A stretch of 64,000 nt of DNA. Source: Roseiarcus sp963805295 (lineage in GTDB: Bacteria; Pseudomonadota; Alphaproteobacteria; Rhizobiales; Beijerinckiaceae). The translations under genes were made by a program, and so were the position numbers. The stretch spans positions 1 through 64,000 of the forward strand of contig CAWDTW010000078.1 in the NCBI GenBank assembly GCA_963805295.1, read 5' to 3'. Numbering within the stretch: the stretch's first letter is position 1; each line of letters begins with the position of its first letter. The notes under the pieces are model-generated. The model had not been told where the DNA came from and did not search any database. It saw only the letters and a program-made list of their open reading frames with translations. Shown here piece after piece: positions 1-9,570 of the stretch.

Positions 1-2
1 TC

Positions 3-773
3 GCGATGGCGGGCGCCCGTCCGCTCTATCTTTCCGCGAGCTTCGTCATCGAGGAGGGCTTTCCGCTCGCCGATCTGAAGCGGGTGGCGACGAGCATGGG
101 CGCGGCAGCGCGCGCCGCCGGCGCGCCGATCATCACCGGCGACACGAAGGTCGTCGAACGCGGCAAGGCGGACAAGGTGTTCATTTCGACCGCGGGCGTC
201 GGCGTCGCGCCGCCGGGCCTCGACCTGTCGAGCGACGCCGCGCGCCCGGGCGACGTCGTGATCGTTTCGGGAACGATGGGCGATCACGGCGTCGCGGTGA
301 TGTCGAAGCGCGAAAATCTCGAATTCGAGACGCAAATCCTGTCCGACACGGCGGCGCTGCACGGCCTTGTCGCGGAGATGGTGAAGGCGGCCGGCCGCGG
401 CCTCCGGGTCATGCGCGATCCGACCCGCGGCGGTCTCGCGGCGACCCTCAATGAACTCGCCCATCAGTCCGGGGTCGGCTTTTCGATCGAGGAGGCGGCG
501 ATTCCGGTGCGCCCCGAAGTGGCCGCGGCCTGCGAGTTTCTCGGCCTCGACCCCCTCTACGTCGCCAACGAGGGCAAGCTGGTCGCGATCGTCGGGCCGG
601 AATTCGCCGAGGCGCTGCTCGCCGCGATGAGGGCCCATCCGCTGGGGCGGGGTTCGACCGCCATCGGTCGCGCGGTCGACGATCCCAGTCGCTTCGTCGA
701 AATGCGGACCGCCTTCGGCGGCGGTCGCATCGTCGATTGGCTGGCGGGCGAGCAGCTTCCCCGGATCTGCTGA
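3..773 (+). CDS. hypE: Hydrogenase maturation protein HypE, 5' truncated by the window edge
   Basis: HypE dehydrates the carbamoyl group on its own C-terminal cysteine to a thiocyanate, the source of the CN ligands of NiFe-hydrogenase. The reading frame is open from the first bases of the window, so the start lies outside. The visible 256 residues match the AIR-synthase-like ATP-binding fold, with a GTMGDHG motif, a DPTRGG motif and an NEGK motif. The protein ends in PRIC, the conserved tail whose final Cys carries the modification. It is presumably the last gene of a hyp cluster to the left. The next gene is on the opposite strand and converges on it. Confidence 0.95.
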   Translation, partial: AMAGARPLYLSASFVIEEGFPLADLKRVATSMGAAARAAGAPIITGDTKVVERGKADKVFISTAGVGVAPPGLDLSSDAARPGDVVIVSGTMGDHGVAVMSKRENLEFETQILSDTAALHGLVAEMVKAAGRGLRVMRDPTRGGLAATLNELAHQSGVGFSIEEAAIPVRPEVAAACEFLGLDPLYVANEGKLVAIVGPEFAEALLAAMRAHPLGRGSTAIGRAVDDPSRFVEMRTAFGGGRIVDWLAGEQLPRIC

Positions 774-846
774 CGTCGGCGGGCCGCGCGAGCATGAGGC
801 GCGGCAAGCATCGCCACCGCTTGCCGCGCGGTTTCGCGGCTCGGCG

Positions 847-1824
847 TCAGTTCTTCGGCGCTTCCTTTTGCTGTTCCCCCGCTTTTTGCGCCTCGCCAGC
901 GGGCTTCTCGCCGTTCTGCGCTTCCCCCGCCGGAGTCTCGCCGCCGGGCGCCGGCGCCGCGGCCGTCATGATGCGTCCGTAATCTCCCTCGAACTTGGCG
1001 CCGGCGAGCGCGGCGTTCGCGGCATCTTGCGCGGTCTTCTTGGCCAAATCGGATGCCAGTTCGCGCTTGGCGAACTGGTCGGCCTCCGCCCCGGTCAGCG
1101 GCTTGTCGTCCACCGAGGTCACTTTGAAGAAGCTCGCGCTCGTCCTCGAGCGAACGAAGAAGATGTCGTCGGGCTTTCTCGCATCGAGCGGCTTCAGCAT
1201 CTCGGCGGGCATGGTCGCGCTGTCCAGCGCTCCCGGGCCGCGGCTGAATTTGACGCCGAGTTCGTTCAGCTTCGCCACGACCTGATCGAGCGATTTGAAG
1301 TCCTTGGTCGCGGCGGCGAGCAACTCCATGTCCTTCTGCGGCGGGAAGGAGATTTGCTCGATCTGGTAAAGCCGGCGCTTCGCGAACTGATCGGGGTGCG
1401 CGTCGATATAGGCGTCGATTTCGCTCTTGGAAATGGCGCTCACCTCTGCGCCGAGATCGCGCTGCACATAGGCGCCGGCGAGAACCTGTTCGCGCGAACG
1501 CATGAGGTCGAGAAGCACGGTGGGCTGGCGGTCGAGCTTGGCGGCGATCGCCTGCTGGACCAGATACTTGCGCTCAATGATGCGGCTCAACACCGCCTTG
1601 ACCACCGCGTCGCTGCGCTTGTCGGCAGGAATGTTGTCGAGGCGAAGTTCGTTGTCGAGCTCTTGTTGCGTCACCTCGTCCGGTCCGATATGTGCGATGA
1701 CCTGACCGACGACGGCTTGCGTCTCGTGCCTCCCGCAGCCGGCGAGCGCGATCGCGCCCGCCAAGGCCAAAGCCGTCACGGCGACGCGCCAGCGACCATG
1801 TTGTAGCCCCGAAACATGCAGCAA
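847..1824 (-). CDS. Peptidyl-prolyl cis-trans isomerase, EpsD/SurA-like lipoprotein
   Basis: About 325 residues. I chose the TTG at 1824-1822 as start because an AGGAGA ribosome site lies 6 nt upstream; the longer frame running back to 2061 has no lipoprotein signal at its N-terminus. From this start there is a short basic n-region, a hydrophobic stretch and a lipobox (LAGC), so it should be a periplasm-facing lipoprotein. The middle (IPADKRSDAVVKAVLSRIIE onward) resembles the SurA N-terminal chaperone domain, and the following segment resembles a parvulin-type rotamase domain. The last 35 residues are a low-complexity P/G/E/Q/A tail. This architecture is typical of EpsD-family isomerases of exopolysaccharide loci, but no such locus is visible here. 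Confidence 0.75.
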   Translation of the reverse strand: MLHVSGLQHGRWRVAVTALALAGAIALAGCGRHETQAVVGQVIAHIGPDEVTQQELDNELRLDNIPADKRSDAVVKAVLSRIIERKYLVQQAIAAKLDRQPTVLLDLMRSREQVLAGAYVQRDLGAEVSAISKSEIDAYIDAHPDQFAKRRLYQIEQISFPPQKDMELLAAATKDFKSLDQVVAKLNELGVKFSRGPGALDSATMPAEMLKPLDARKPDDIFFVRSRTSASFFKVTSVDDKPLTGAEADQFAKRELASDLAKKTAQDAANAALAGAKFEGDYGRIMTAAAPAPGGETPAGEAQNGEKPAGEAQKAGEQQKEAPKN

Positions 1825-2245
1825 GACGATTCTCCTAGGTTGACCCGGCAGTTTGATCCGATCGCCGCGACCTTCCGCGGCGCCCGGAGCGCGCGCAAAA
1901 CATGAACGCCCTTCGCCGCGCAAGGACGACTTCCGTGCCCGCGACGGTTCTGGGCATCGGCTCCCGCCGCCGCTGGCATGCGGGGCGAGGCGGCGCTGAG
2001 CGTCGTTGAAACTCGGGCGCCAGCTATAGGGCGGTTTTGACAATTTTGCTAACGGGAGCATTCTTTGACAAAAGACATCAGAATATGACCCCTCTCGAGA
2101 CCCGCCTTTTCCCCTCGGGTTGCAAACCGTCGCGCATATTAGCGCGGGTGTCCCGCTTTATGAAATCCTTATGAGGCGCCGCTCGAATCGAAATCGAATA
2201 CTTACGCCGCCCGGCGCTACGAACCCGACGGGCAAGGAGGCGTTC

Positions 2246-2329
2246 ATGCTCGATGTCGTGTTTGTCGCGCTCGGATTTGCGGTCATCGCGTTGATGGGGC
2301 TTTACGCCATGGGCTTGCGGCAAGTCTGA
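2246..2329 (+). CDS. 27-residue single-span membrane protein leading the kdp operon
   Basis: ATG preceded at 6 nt by AAGGAGG (2234-2240). The product is one hydrophobic helix (VVFVALGFAVIALMGLYAMG) with a short basic tail. It lies 9 nt upstream of kdpF and is almost certainly cotranscribed with it. I do not know a named family. Its KdpF-like size and position suggest an accessory peptide of the Kdp complex, which is inference. The strong ribosome site and tight spacing support a real gene. Confidence 0.6.
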   Translation: MLDVVFVALGFAVIALMGLYAMGLRQV

Positions 2330-2338
2330 GGGATTCCC

Positions 2339-2425
2339 ATGAGCGAACCGATCGTCGGACTGGCAGTGGCCGTGCTGCTCGGCCTCTACCTCCTCTACAC
2401 ATTGATCCATCCCGAAAAATTCTGA
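2339..2425 (+). CDS. kdpF: KdpF, small subunit of K+-transporting ATPase
   Basis: 28 residues (MSEPIVGLAVAV... ending HPEKF). This is the single-helix KdpF peptide with the typical C-terminal HPE(K/R)F motif, which stabilises the KdpABC complex in the inner membrane. It lies 16 nt upstream of kdpA in the classic kdpFABC order. Confidence 0.93.
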   Translation: MSEPIVGLAVAVLLGLYLLYTLIHPEKF

Positions 2426-2441
2426 CCTCGAGGAATTCGCG

Positions 2442-4151
2442 ATGACCCTTGTCGGCTGGTCGCAGATTGTGCTGGTGCTCGCCCTTGTCGTGGCCTGCGC
2501 CGTTCCGCTGAGCGCGTTTGTCGCGCGCGTGTACGCCGGCGAGAGGACATTCCTGAGCCCCGTGCTGGCGCCTGTCGAGCGCGGGTTCTATCGCCTGGCC
2601 GGGGTCGACCCGGCGCGCGAGCAGGACTGGTACGGCTATGCGATCGCGATGGTCGTCTTTTCCATCGCAGGTTTCCTGTCGCTGTACGCTCTGCAGCGGC
2701 TGCAGAATTTCCTGCCGCTCAATCCGCGCGGCTTCGACGCCGTGCCGCCCGATCTCGCGTTCAACACCTCAGATAGCTTTATCACCAACACCAACTGGCA
2801 GAATTACAGCGGCGAGACCACGATGAGCCATCTGACCCAGATGCTCGGCCTCACCGTGCATAACTTCCTGTCGGCCGCGACTGGCCTCGCGATGGCCTTT
2901 GCGCTGGTGCGCGGATTTGCCCGCTCCTCCGCGACGACCGTCGGCAATTTCTGGGTCGATTTGACCCGCGTGACGCTTTACATCCTGTTGCCGATCTCGG
3001 TGGTTTTCGCCTTCGTCCTTGTGGCGCTCGGCGTTCCTCAGACGCTTGCCGGCGCGGTCGACGCGACCACGCTAGAGGGCGCGAAGCAGACCATCTCCAT
3101 CGGGCCGGTGGCGAGCCAGGAAATCATCAAGGAGCTGGGCACCAACGGCGGCGGCTTCTTCAACGCCAATTCGGCGCATCCGTTCGAGAACCCCAACGCC
3201 TGGACCAACATCTTGGAGATCTGGGCGCTTCTCCTCATTCCCGTCGCCTCCGTGCTCGCCTTCGGCCGCGCGGTCGGCGACATTCGCCAGGGACGCGCGA
3301 TCCTGGCGGCCATGGCCGTCTTCCTCCTGGTGGGAATCCTCGTCGTCTACTGGGCCGAGACTTCCGGCAATCCCCTCCTGACCGCGCTCGGGGTCGGCCC
3401 TTCGATGGGCAATTTCGAGGGTAAGGAGGTCCGCTTCGGCCAGGCGCTGTCGGCCCTGTTCATCACCGGCACGACCGGCACCAGCACCGGGGCCGTCAAT
3501 GCGATGATCGACTCCTTCACTCCGCTTGGCGGCCTCGTGCCGATGTTCAACCTTCTGGCCGGCTGCATCTGGCCGGGCGGCGTGGGAGCGGGGCTCTACG
3601 GCTTCCTCGTCGTTGCGGTCATCGCGGTGTTCGTCGCCGGGCTGATGGTCGGCCGCACGCCCGAATATCTCGGCAAGAAGATCGAGGTGCGCGAAATGAA
3701 ATTCGCGATGCTGGCGGTGCTCATCTATCCGCTGATCGTGCTCGGCTTCACCGGCGCTTCGGTGCTGCTTCAGACGGCGCTCGACAGTCTGAACAACAAC
3801 GGCCCGCATGGCCTGTCCGAGATCCTCTACTCCTTCGCCTCGACCAACGCCAACAACGGCTCCGCCTTCGCCGGCCTCAACGGCAACACGCTCTGGTTCA
3901 ATACGACTCAGGGCCTCGCGATGCTGCTCGGACGCTTCGCTTATGTCATCCCGGTGTTGGCGCTCGCCGGGTCGCTCGCGGCGAAGAAGAAGGTCCCGGC
4001 TTCGGCCGGCACCTTCCCGACCGACGGTCCGCTGTTCGTCGGGCTGCTGGTCGGCGTCATCGTCATTCTCTACCTCTTGCAATATTTCCCGGCCCTGTCG
4101 CTCGGGCCTGTCGTCGAGCACTACCTGATGCTCGGCGGCAAGACGTTCTGA
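2442..4151 (+). CDS. kdpA: Potassium-transporting ATPase subunit KdpA
   Basis: 569 residues, the usual KdpA length. KdpA is the K+-channel-like subunit that binds and translocates K+. The four selectivity-filter loops are recognisable: SGETTMSH, GTNGGGFFNANSAHPFENP, GTTGTSTGAVNAM and STNANNGSAFAG. About ten hydrophobic segments follow the expected topology. The frame is intact and contains an ordinary GACTC site, so not every GANTC site in the window is disrupted. kdpB follows after 17 nt. Confidence 0.97.
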   Translation: MTLVGWSQIVLVLALVVACAVPLSAFVARVYAGERTFLSPVLAPVERGFYRLAGVDPAREQDWYGYAIAMVVFSIAGFLSLYALQRLQNFLPLNPRGFDAVPPDLAFNTSDSFITNTNWQNYSGETTMSHLTQMLGLTVHNFLSAATGLAMAFALVRGFARSSATTVGNFWVDLTRVTLYILLPISVVFAFVLVALGVPQTLAGAVDATTLEGAKQTISIGPVASQEIIKELGTNGGGFFNANSAHPFENPNAWTNILEIWALLLIPVASVLAFGRAVGDIRQGRAILAAMAVFLLVGILVVYWAETSGNPLLTALGVGPSMGNFEGKEVRFGQALSALFITGTTGTSTGAVNAMIDSFTPLGGLVPMFNLLAGCIWPGGVGAGLYGFLVVAVIAVFVAGLMVGRTPEYLGKKIEVREMKFAMLAVLIYPLIVLGFTGASVLLQTALDSLNNNGPHGLSEILYSFASTNANNGSAFAGLNGNTLWFNTTQGLAMLLGRFAYVIPVLALAGSLAAKKKVPASAGTFPTDGPLFVGLLVGVIVILYLLQYFPALSLGPVVEHYLMLGGKTF

Positions 4152-4168
4152 CCGGAGGCGCGATCGCC

Positions 4169-6224
4169 ATGGCGCACAAAGCACAACCGCAAGGCCTGTT
4201 CGACGGCAAGATCATCGGCGCCGCCGCGATCGACGCGGTGCGCAAGCTCGATCCGCGCGCGCTCGCCAAGAACCCCGTCATCTTCGTGACCGAGGTTGTT
4301 TCGGCCGTGGTGACGGTCCTTTTCATCCGCGACCTCGTCGTGCATGATGGCGTCGCGCCGTTTTCCGGCCAGATCGCCGCCTGGCTTTGGTTCACCGTGC
4401 TGTTCGCCAATTTCGCCGAGGCGGTGGCGGAAGGCCGCGGCAAGGCGCAGGCCGACGCGTTGCGGCGGACGCGCACCGACACGCCCGCCAGGCGCTACGT
4501 CGATCCCGAAGACCTGAATGGCCCCGTCCAGGGCGTGAACGCGCTCGACCTTCGTCTCGGCGACGTCGTCCTGGTCGAAGCGGGCGAAATCATCCCCGGC
4601 GACGGCGACATCATTGAAGGCGTCGCGTCCGTCAACGAATTCGGCGATCACCGGCGAATCGGCGCCTGTCATTCGCGAATCGGGCGGCGACCGCTCGGCC
4701 GTCACCGGCGGGACGACGGTTCTCTCCGACTTCATCAAGGTCAGGATCACGGCTTCGGCGGGCTCGACCTTCCTCGATCGCATGATTGCGCTGGTCGAAG
4801 GCGCCGAGCGCCAGAAGACACCCAACGAACTGGCGCTGTCGATCTTGCTGTCAGGGCTGACCATCATCTTCCTGATCGTCTGCGTCACGCTCTGGCCGAT
4901 CGCCAAATATTCAGGGACCGATCTCTCGGCGACCGTGCTGATCGCGCTTCTGGTTTGCCTGATTCCGACGACGATCGGCGGCCTCCTGTCGGCGATCGGC
5001 ATCGCCGGCATGGATCGGCTCATCCGCTTCAACGTCATCGCGACCTCGGGCCGCGCGGTGGAGGCGGCGGGCGACGTCGACACGCTTCTCCTCGACAAGA
5101 CCGGCACGATCACCTTCGGCAACCGCATGGCGACCGAATTTCTGCCGGTGCGCGGCGTCCGAACCGAGGATCTGGCCGCAGCGGCGCTCGCCTCCAGTCT
5201 CGCCGACGAGACGCCTGAAGGCCGCTCGATCGTCGCCCTCGCCAAGGGCGAGTACCGACTTGCCGAGCCGACGCCCGATCCGGCCCATACCACCGTCATT
5301 CCCTTCACCGCGCAGACGCGCATTTCCGGCGTCGACGTCGCCGGCCGATCGACCCGCAAGGGCGCGATCGACTCGATCCTGCGCTACCTGAAGACGACGC
5401 TCGACAAGACGCCACAGGAATTCCGGCAGGCGGTCGAGCGGGTCGCGACGTCGGGCGGCACGCCGCTCGCCGTCGCCGACGGCGGCAGGCTGCTCGGCGT
5501 CGTGCATCTGAAGGACGTGGTCAAGCCCGGCATCAAAGAGCGCTTCGCGGCGCTTCGCGCGATGGGCATTCGCACGGTGATGGTGACGGGCGACAATCCG
5601 ACCACCGCCGCCTCTATCTCGTCGGAGGCGGGCGTCGACGATTTTCTCGCCGAAGCGACCCCGGAGGACAAGCTCGTCTACATCCGCAAAGAGCAGTTCG
5701 GCGGCCGGCTCATCGCCATGTGCGGCGACGGCACCAACGACGCGCCCGCGCTCGCCCAAGCCGATGTCGGCGTCGCCATGCAAACCGGCACCCAGGCGGC
5801 GCGCGAAGCCGGCAACATGGTCGACCTCGACTCCAATCCGACCAAGCTCATCGAGATCGTCGAGATCGGCAAGCAGCTTCTGATGACGCGCGGCTCGCTG
5901 ACGACCTTCTCCATCGCCAACGACGTCGCCAAATATTTCGCCATCCTGCCGGCCATGTTCGCGACGACCTATCCGGCGCTCGGCGCGCTCAACGTGATGC
6001 GGCTCGCCTCGTCGCAATCGGCGATCCTGTCGGCGGTCATTTTCAACGCGCTGATCATCATCGCGCTGATCCCGCTGGCGCTGAAGGGCGTCGCCTACCG
6101 GCCGGTCGGCGCGGCGGCGCTGCTTCGGCGCAATCTGCTCGTCTACGGCGTCGGCGGGCTCATCCTGCCCTTCATCGGCATCAAGGCGATCGACCTCGTC
6201 GTCGCCGCCTTGCATCTCGCCTGA
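4169..6224 (+). CDS. kdpB: Potassium-transporting ATPase ATP-binding subunit KdpB (one-base frameshift)
   Basis: P-type ATPase subunit that powers K+ uptake. It is read in two frames: residues 1-156 from the ATG at 4169, then a +1 shift at GAATTC (4637-4642), where GAATC restores the sequence NESAITGES. Removing one base gives 684 residues, the normal KdpB length. Visible motifs are the TGES actuator loop, the phosphorylation site DKTGTITFGN, and the hinge GDGTNDAPALAQADVGVAM. Both halves are fully conserved with no other damage. I therefore read the shift as a sequence error at a GANTC site, not a pseudogene. Confidence 0.93.
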
Positions 6225-6241
6225 CTTCAGGGGATCGTTCC

Positions 6242-6847
6242 ATGCTTCAACACGTGCGTCCCGCGGTCGTGCTGCTCGTTCTGTTTTCCGCACTGACCGG
6301 GCTCGTCTACCCGTTGGCGGTGACGGGAATCGCGCAGATCGCGATGCCGCGCCAGGCCAACGGCAGCCTCATCGAGAAGGACGGCGCGGTTGTCGGCTCA
6401 GCGCTCGTCGGGCAGAACTTCAAGACCGACCGCTACTTCCATCCGCGCCCGTCCGCGACCACCGACACCGACCCCAACGATCCGTCGAAGACGATCGATG
6501 CGCCCTATAACGCCGCCAATTCGACCGGGTCCAACCTCGGCCCGACGTCGCAGAAGCTCGTCGATCGGGTGAAGGCTTCGGTGGAGGCGTGGCGCGCGAT
6601 GGCGGGCCCCGGCCCGGTTCCGGCCGACGCGGTGACGACATCGGCCTCCGGACTCGACCCGGACGTCTCGCCGCAGACCGCGCTCGCCCAAGTCGCCTCG
6701 GTCGCCAAGGCGCGCGGTCTTGAAGAAGCCCGGGTGCGCCAACTCGTCGAGGCGTCGATCGAGACGCCTTTCCTCGGGCTCATCGGCCAGCCTCGGGTCA
6801 ATATTTTGCAGCTGAATTTGGCGCTGGATCAGCTAAAATCGTCGTAA
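6242..6847 (+). CDS. kdpC: Potassium-transporting ATPase subunit KdpC
   Basis: 201 residues. One N-terminal transmembrane helix (about residues 7-28) anchors a periplasmic domain that stabilises the KdpA-KdpB complex. Family motifs include SALVGQNF, YFHPRPSA, NSTGSNLGPTS and the C-terminal PFLGLIGQPRVNILQLNLAL. It starts 17 nt after kdpB and ends 17 nt before kdpD. Confidence 0.95.
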   Translation: MLQHVRPAVVLLVLFSALTGLVYPLAVTGIAQIAMPRQANGSLIEKDGAVVGSALVGQNFKTDRYFHPRPSATTDTDPNDPSKTIDAPYNAANSTGSNLGPTSQKLVDRVKASVEAWRAMAGPGPVPADAVTTSASGLDPDVSPQTALAQVASVAKARGLEEARVRQLVEASIETPFLGLIGQPRVNILQLNLALDQLKSS

Positions 6848-6864
6848 CAAACGACGAAGTCCTG

Positions 6865-9570
6865 ATGGCCCAATCGAGCCGACCCGACGACGGACGCCCG
6901 GACCCGGACGCGCTTCTGGCGGCGTTCCGCCGGGAGGGCGTGGGCCGGATGAAGGTGTTCCTCGGCGCCGCCCCCGGCGTCGGGAAGACCTATACGATGC
7001 TGCAGAACGCGCGCCGCCTCAAGGAGGAGGGCGTCGACGTCGTCATCGGCCTCGTCGAGACGCACGGGCGCGCCGAGACGAGCGCGCTCGTCGAAGGGCT
7101 CGAGGTCCTGCCGCGGCGCATCGTCGAATATCGCGGCCGAACGATCGCGGAATTCGACATCGACGCGGCGCTCGCCCGCAAGCCCAAGCTGATCGTCGTC
7201 GACGAACTCGCTCACACCAACGCGCCCGAAAGCCGCCATCCCAAGCGCTGGCAGGACGTTCAGGAATTGCTCGCCGCCGGCATCAACGTCTGGACCGCGC
7301 TCAACATCCAGCATCTCGAGAGCCTCGCCGACGTCGTCTCGCGCATCACCGGCGTCGTCGTGCGCGAGACGGTGCCCGATCGGGTCCTGCAGGAGGCGAC
7401 CGACGTGGTCCTCGTCGACATCACGCCGGACGAACTCATCCAGCGCCTGCACGAAGGCAAGGTCTACGTGCCCGAAACGGCGCGGCGGGCGACCCAGAAT
7501 TTCTTCACGGCCGGCAATCTGACCGCGCTGCGCGAACTGGCCTTGCGCCGCACCGCCGACCGGGTCGACGACCAGATGGTCGACTATTTGCGCCAGAAGG
7601 CGATCGAAGGCCCCTGGGGCTGCTCCGAGCGCCTGCTCGCCTGCGTCGGCCCGGACGAGGTCTCCGAAAGGGTCGTGCGGCGGGCCGCCCAGCTCGCGAC
7701 CTCCCTCAACGCCGCCTGGACGGCGGTCACCATCGAGAAGGTCGGTGAGGAGGGCGACGCCAAGAAGGCAAACCAGATCGCCAAGATCTTTGGCCTCGCC
7801 GAGCGGCTCGGCGGCGACACGATGCGACTCCAGGGCAGCGACTATCCCGCCGAAATCCTGCGCCTCGCCCGGCGTGAAAACGTGACCCAGATCGTGCTCG
7901 GCCAGTCGCGCTCCGGATTCCTCGGGAGCCTCTTCGGCCGCTCGCTGCCTGACGCGCTCTTGCGGCATGCCGGGACGATCGAGATCCACGTCATTCCCCA
8001 CGACGAGGAGCCGCAGCGTCTTCTTTGGCTGCGACCGAAGCTGAGCGTCAAGCCGACGGGGCTCGGCTTGGAGATCGCCGCCGCCCTCGCCTCCGTCGCT
8101 TGCGCCGTCGCGGTCGGCGAAGCGCTGACCGCTGTGCTGAAGCTCCCCAACCTGTCGATGATCTTTCTGACCGCCGTCTTGTTCAGCGGCGTGCGCTTCG
8201 GCACCCGCGCCGCGGTCATCGCCTCTTTCGCCTCCTTCGTCGCCTACAACTTCTTTTTCATCGAGCCGATCTACACGGTCACCGTCGCCCAGCCGCAGGA
8301 GCTGTTCGCGCTGCTGATCTTCCTCGCGGTCGCCGTGCTGACCGGCTCGCTCACCGGACGCGTGCGCGATCAGCGTGAAAGCGTGATCAAGAACGCCGAG
8401 ATCATGCGGTCGCTTTACGACTATTCGCGCAAGCTCTCGGGCGCCTCGAGCGCCGACGACGTTCTCTGGGCGGCGGCGGCGCATCTCCACGCGACCTTCG
8501 GCGGGCGCATCGTGCTCCTAGTCGCGGAGGGCGACGATCTCCAAATGCGCGCGGCCTGGCCGCCCGACGCCCAGCTCGACGCCGCCGCGCTCACGGCCGC
8601 CCGCTGGGCCCAGCAGAAGAACGAGCCGGCCGGGTGGGGGACCGGGACGCTGCCGCGGGTCGAGTATCAATTCCGGCCGCTCGTGGCCGCGCGCGGACCG
8701 ATCGCGGTATGCGGCTTCGAGCCGCATTCGCCCGACCAGTCGATCACCGCGGAGGACGAGCGCGCGTTGACGGCGATCCTCGATCAGACCGCGATCGCGC
8801 TCGACCGGGCGCTGCTGGCGCGCGAGGCGGTGAAGGCGGCGACGATGCAGGAGAACGAGAAGGTGCGCGACGCGCTGCTCGCCTCGCTCTCGCACGACCT
8901 GCGCACGCCTCTGTCCTCGATCGCCGGCGCGGCGACCTCGCTGCGCGCGCTCGGCGACAAGATGAGCCCCGACGAACGGCTCGAGCTCCTCGCCTCGATC
9001 GAGGACGAGACCGCGCGCCTCTCGCGCTTCGTCGCCAACCTCCTCGACATGTCGCGCATCGAAGCGGGCGGACTGAAGGTCCACCGCGATCTGGTCGACG
9101 TCGCCGACGTCGTGCAGGGCGCAGTCGAGCGCAGCCGCAAGGCTTTCCCCAGGCAGCCGGTGCGCGTGAACCTCGCGCCGGACCTGCCGTTCGTGCGGGC
9201 CGACGACAAGCTGCTCGAGCAGGTGCTGTTCAACCTGCTCGACAACGCGCACAAATATGCGGGCGACAGCGGCGCGACCATTCACGGACGCAAGGAAGGC
9301 GACGAGGTCGTCCTCAGCGTCACCGACGAGGGGCCGGGAGTGAAGCCGGCCGATCTCGAGCGCATCTTCGAGAAATTCTATCGCGGCGGACGCGCCGACG
9401 GGCGCAAGCCGGGCACCGGCCTCGGCCTGTCGATCTGCCGGGGCCTCATCGAAGCGATGGGCGGCACGATCGTCGCCCAGAGTCCGGCGGTGCGCCGGCG
9501 CGGCACGCGCATCGTCATCCGACTGCCCGGCGCTCAGCCGACGGCGGCGGAGATGAGGCCGGCCCCATGA
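6865..9570 (+). CDS. kdpD: Osmosensitive K+ channel sensor histidine kinase KdpD
   Basis: 901 residues, the usual length for full KdpD. Domain order: an N-terminal KdpD sensor domain with Walker A (GAAPGVGKTYTM) and Walker B (LIVVDELAHTN), a universal-stress-protein-like domain (about 250-370), four membrane helices (about 395-500), a GAF-like region, the dimerisation helix with the phospho-acceptor His in SLSHDLRTPLSSIAG (about 677), and an HATPase_c domain with NLLDNAHKYA, DEGPGV and GTGLGLSI. It senses low K+ or turgor and phosphorylates KdpE. Its stop overlaps the kdpE start as ATGA. Confidence 0.97.
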   Translation: MAQSSRPDDGRPDPDALLAAFRREGVGRMKVFLGAAPGVGKTYTMLQNARRLKEEGVDVVIGLVETHGRAETSALVEGLEVLPRRIVEYRGRTIAEFDIDAALARKPKLIVVDELAHTNAPESRHPKRWQDVQELLAAGINVWTALNIQHLESLADVVSRITGVVVRETVPDRVLQEATDVVLVDITPDELIQRLHEGKVYVPETARRATQNFFTAGNLTALRELALRRTADRVDDQMVDYLRQKAIEGPWGCSERLLACVGPDEVSERVVRRAAQLATSLNAAWTAVTIEKVGEEGDAKKANQIAKIFGLAERLGGDTMRLQGSDYPAEILRLARRENVTQIVLGQSRSGFLGSLFGRSLPDALLRHAGTIEIHVIPHDEEPQRLLWLRPKLSVKPTGLGLEIAAALASVACAVAVGEALTAVLKLPNLSMIFLTAVLFSGVRFGTRAAVIASFASFVAYNFFFIEPIYTVTVAQPQELFALLIFLAVAVLTGSLTGRVRDQRESVIKNAEIMRSLYDYSRKLSGASSADDVLWAAAAHLHATFGGRIVLLVAEGDDLQMRAAWPPDAQLDAAALTAARWAQQKNEPAGWGTGTLPRVEYQFRPLVAARGPIAVCGFEPHSPDQSITAEDERALTAILDQTAIALDRALLAREAVKAATMQENEKVRDALLASLSHDLRTPLSSIAGAATSLRALGDKMSPDERLELLASIEDETARLSRFVANLLDMSRIEAGGLKVHRDLVDVADVVQGAVERSRKAFPRQPVRVNLAPDLPFVRADDKLLEQVLFNLLDNAHKYAGDSGATIHGRKEGDEVVLSVTDEGPGVKPADLERIFEKFYRGGRADGRKPGTGLGLSICRGLIEAMGGTIVAQSPAVRRRGTRIVIRLPGAQPTAAEMRPAP

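Noticed and set aside
1776..1979. Separate small minus-strand gene upstream of the PPIase
   Set aside because: It overlaps the ribosome site and signal peptide of the PPIase in another frame and has no recognisable product.
2062..2110. TTGACA-like boxes at 2037-2042 and 2064-2069 as the kdp promoter
   Set aside because: No matching -10 box at 16-18 nt, and the region is shared with the divergent PPIase gene, so I did not annotate a promoter.
3072..4184. Long open frame on the minus strand opposite kdpA (and similar ones opposite kdpD, urtB/urtC, edd, anSME)
   Set aside because: These are mirror frames of highly GC-rich conserved genes. They are rich in Arg/Asp/Gln/His, lack ribosome sites and match no family.
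4169..6224. Programmed frameshifting in kdpB and urtA
   Set aside because: No slippery heptamer is present at either site, and neither family is known to use recoding.
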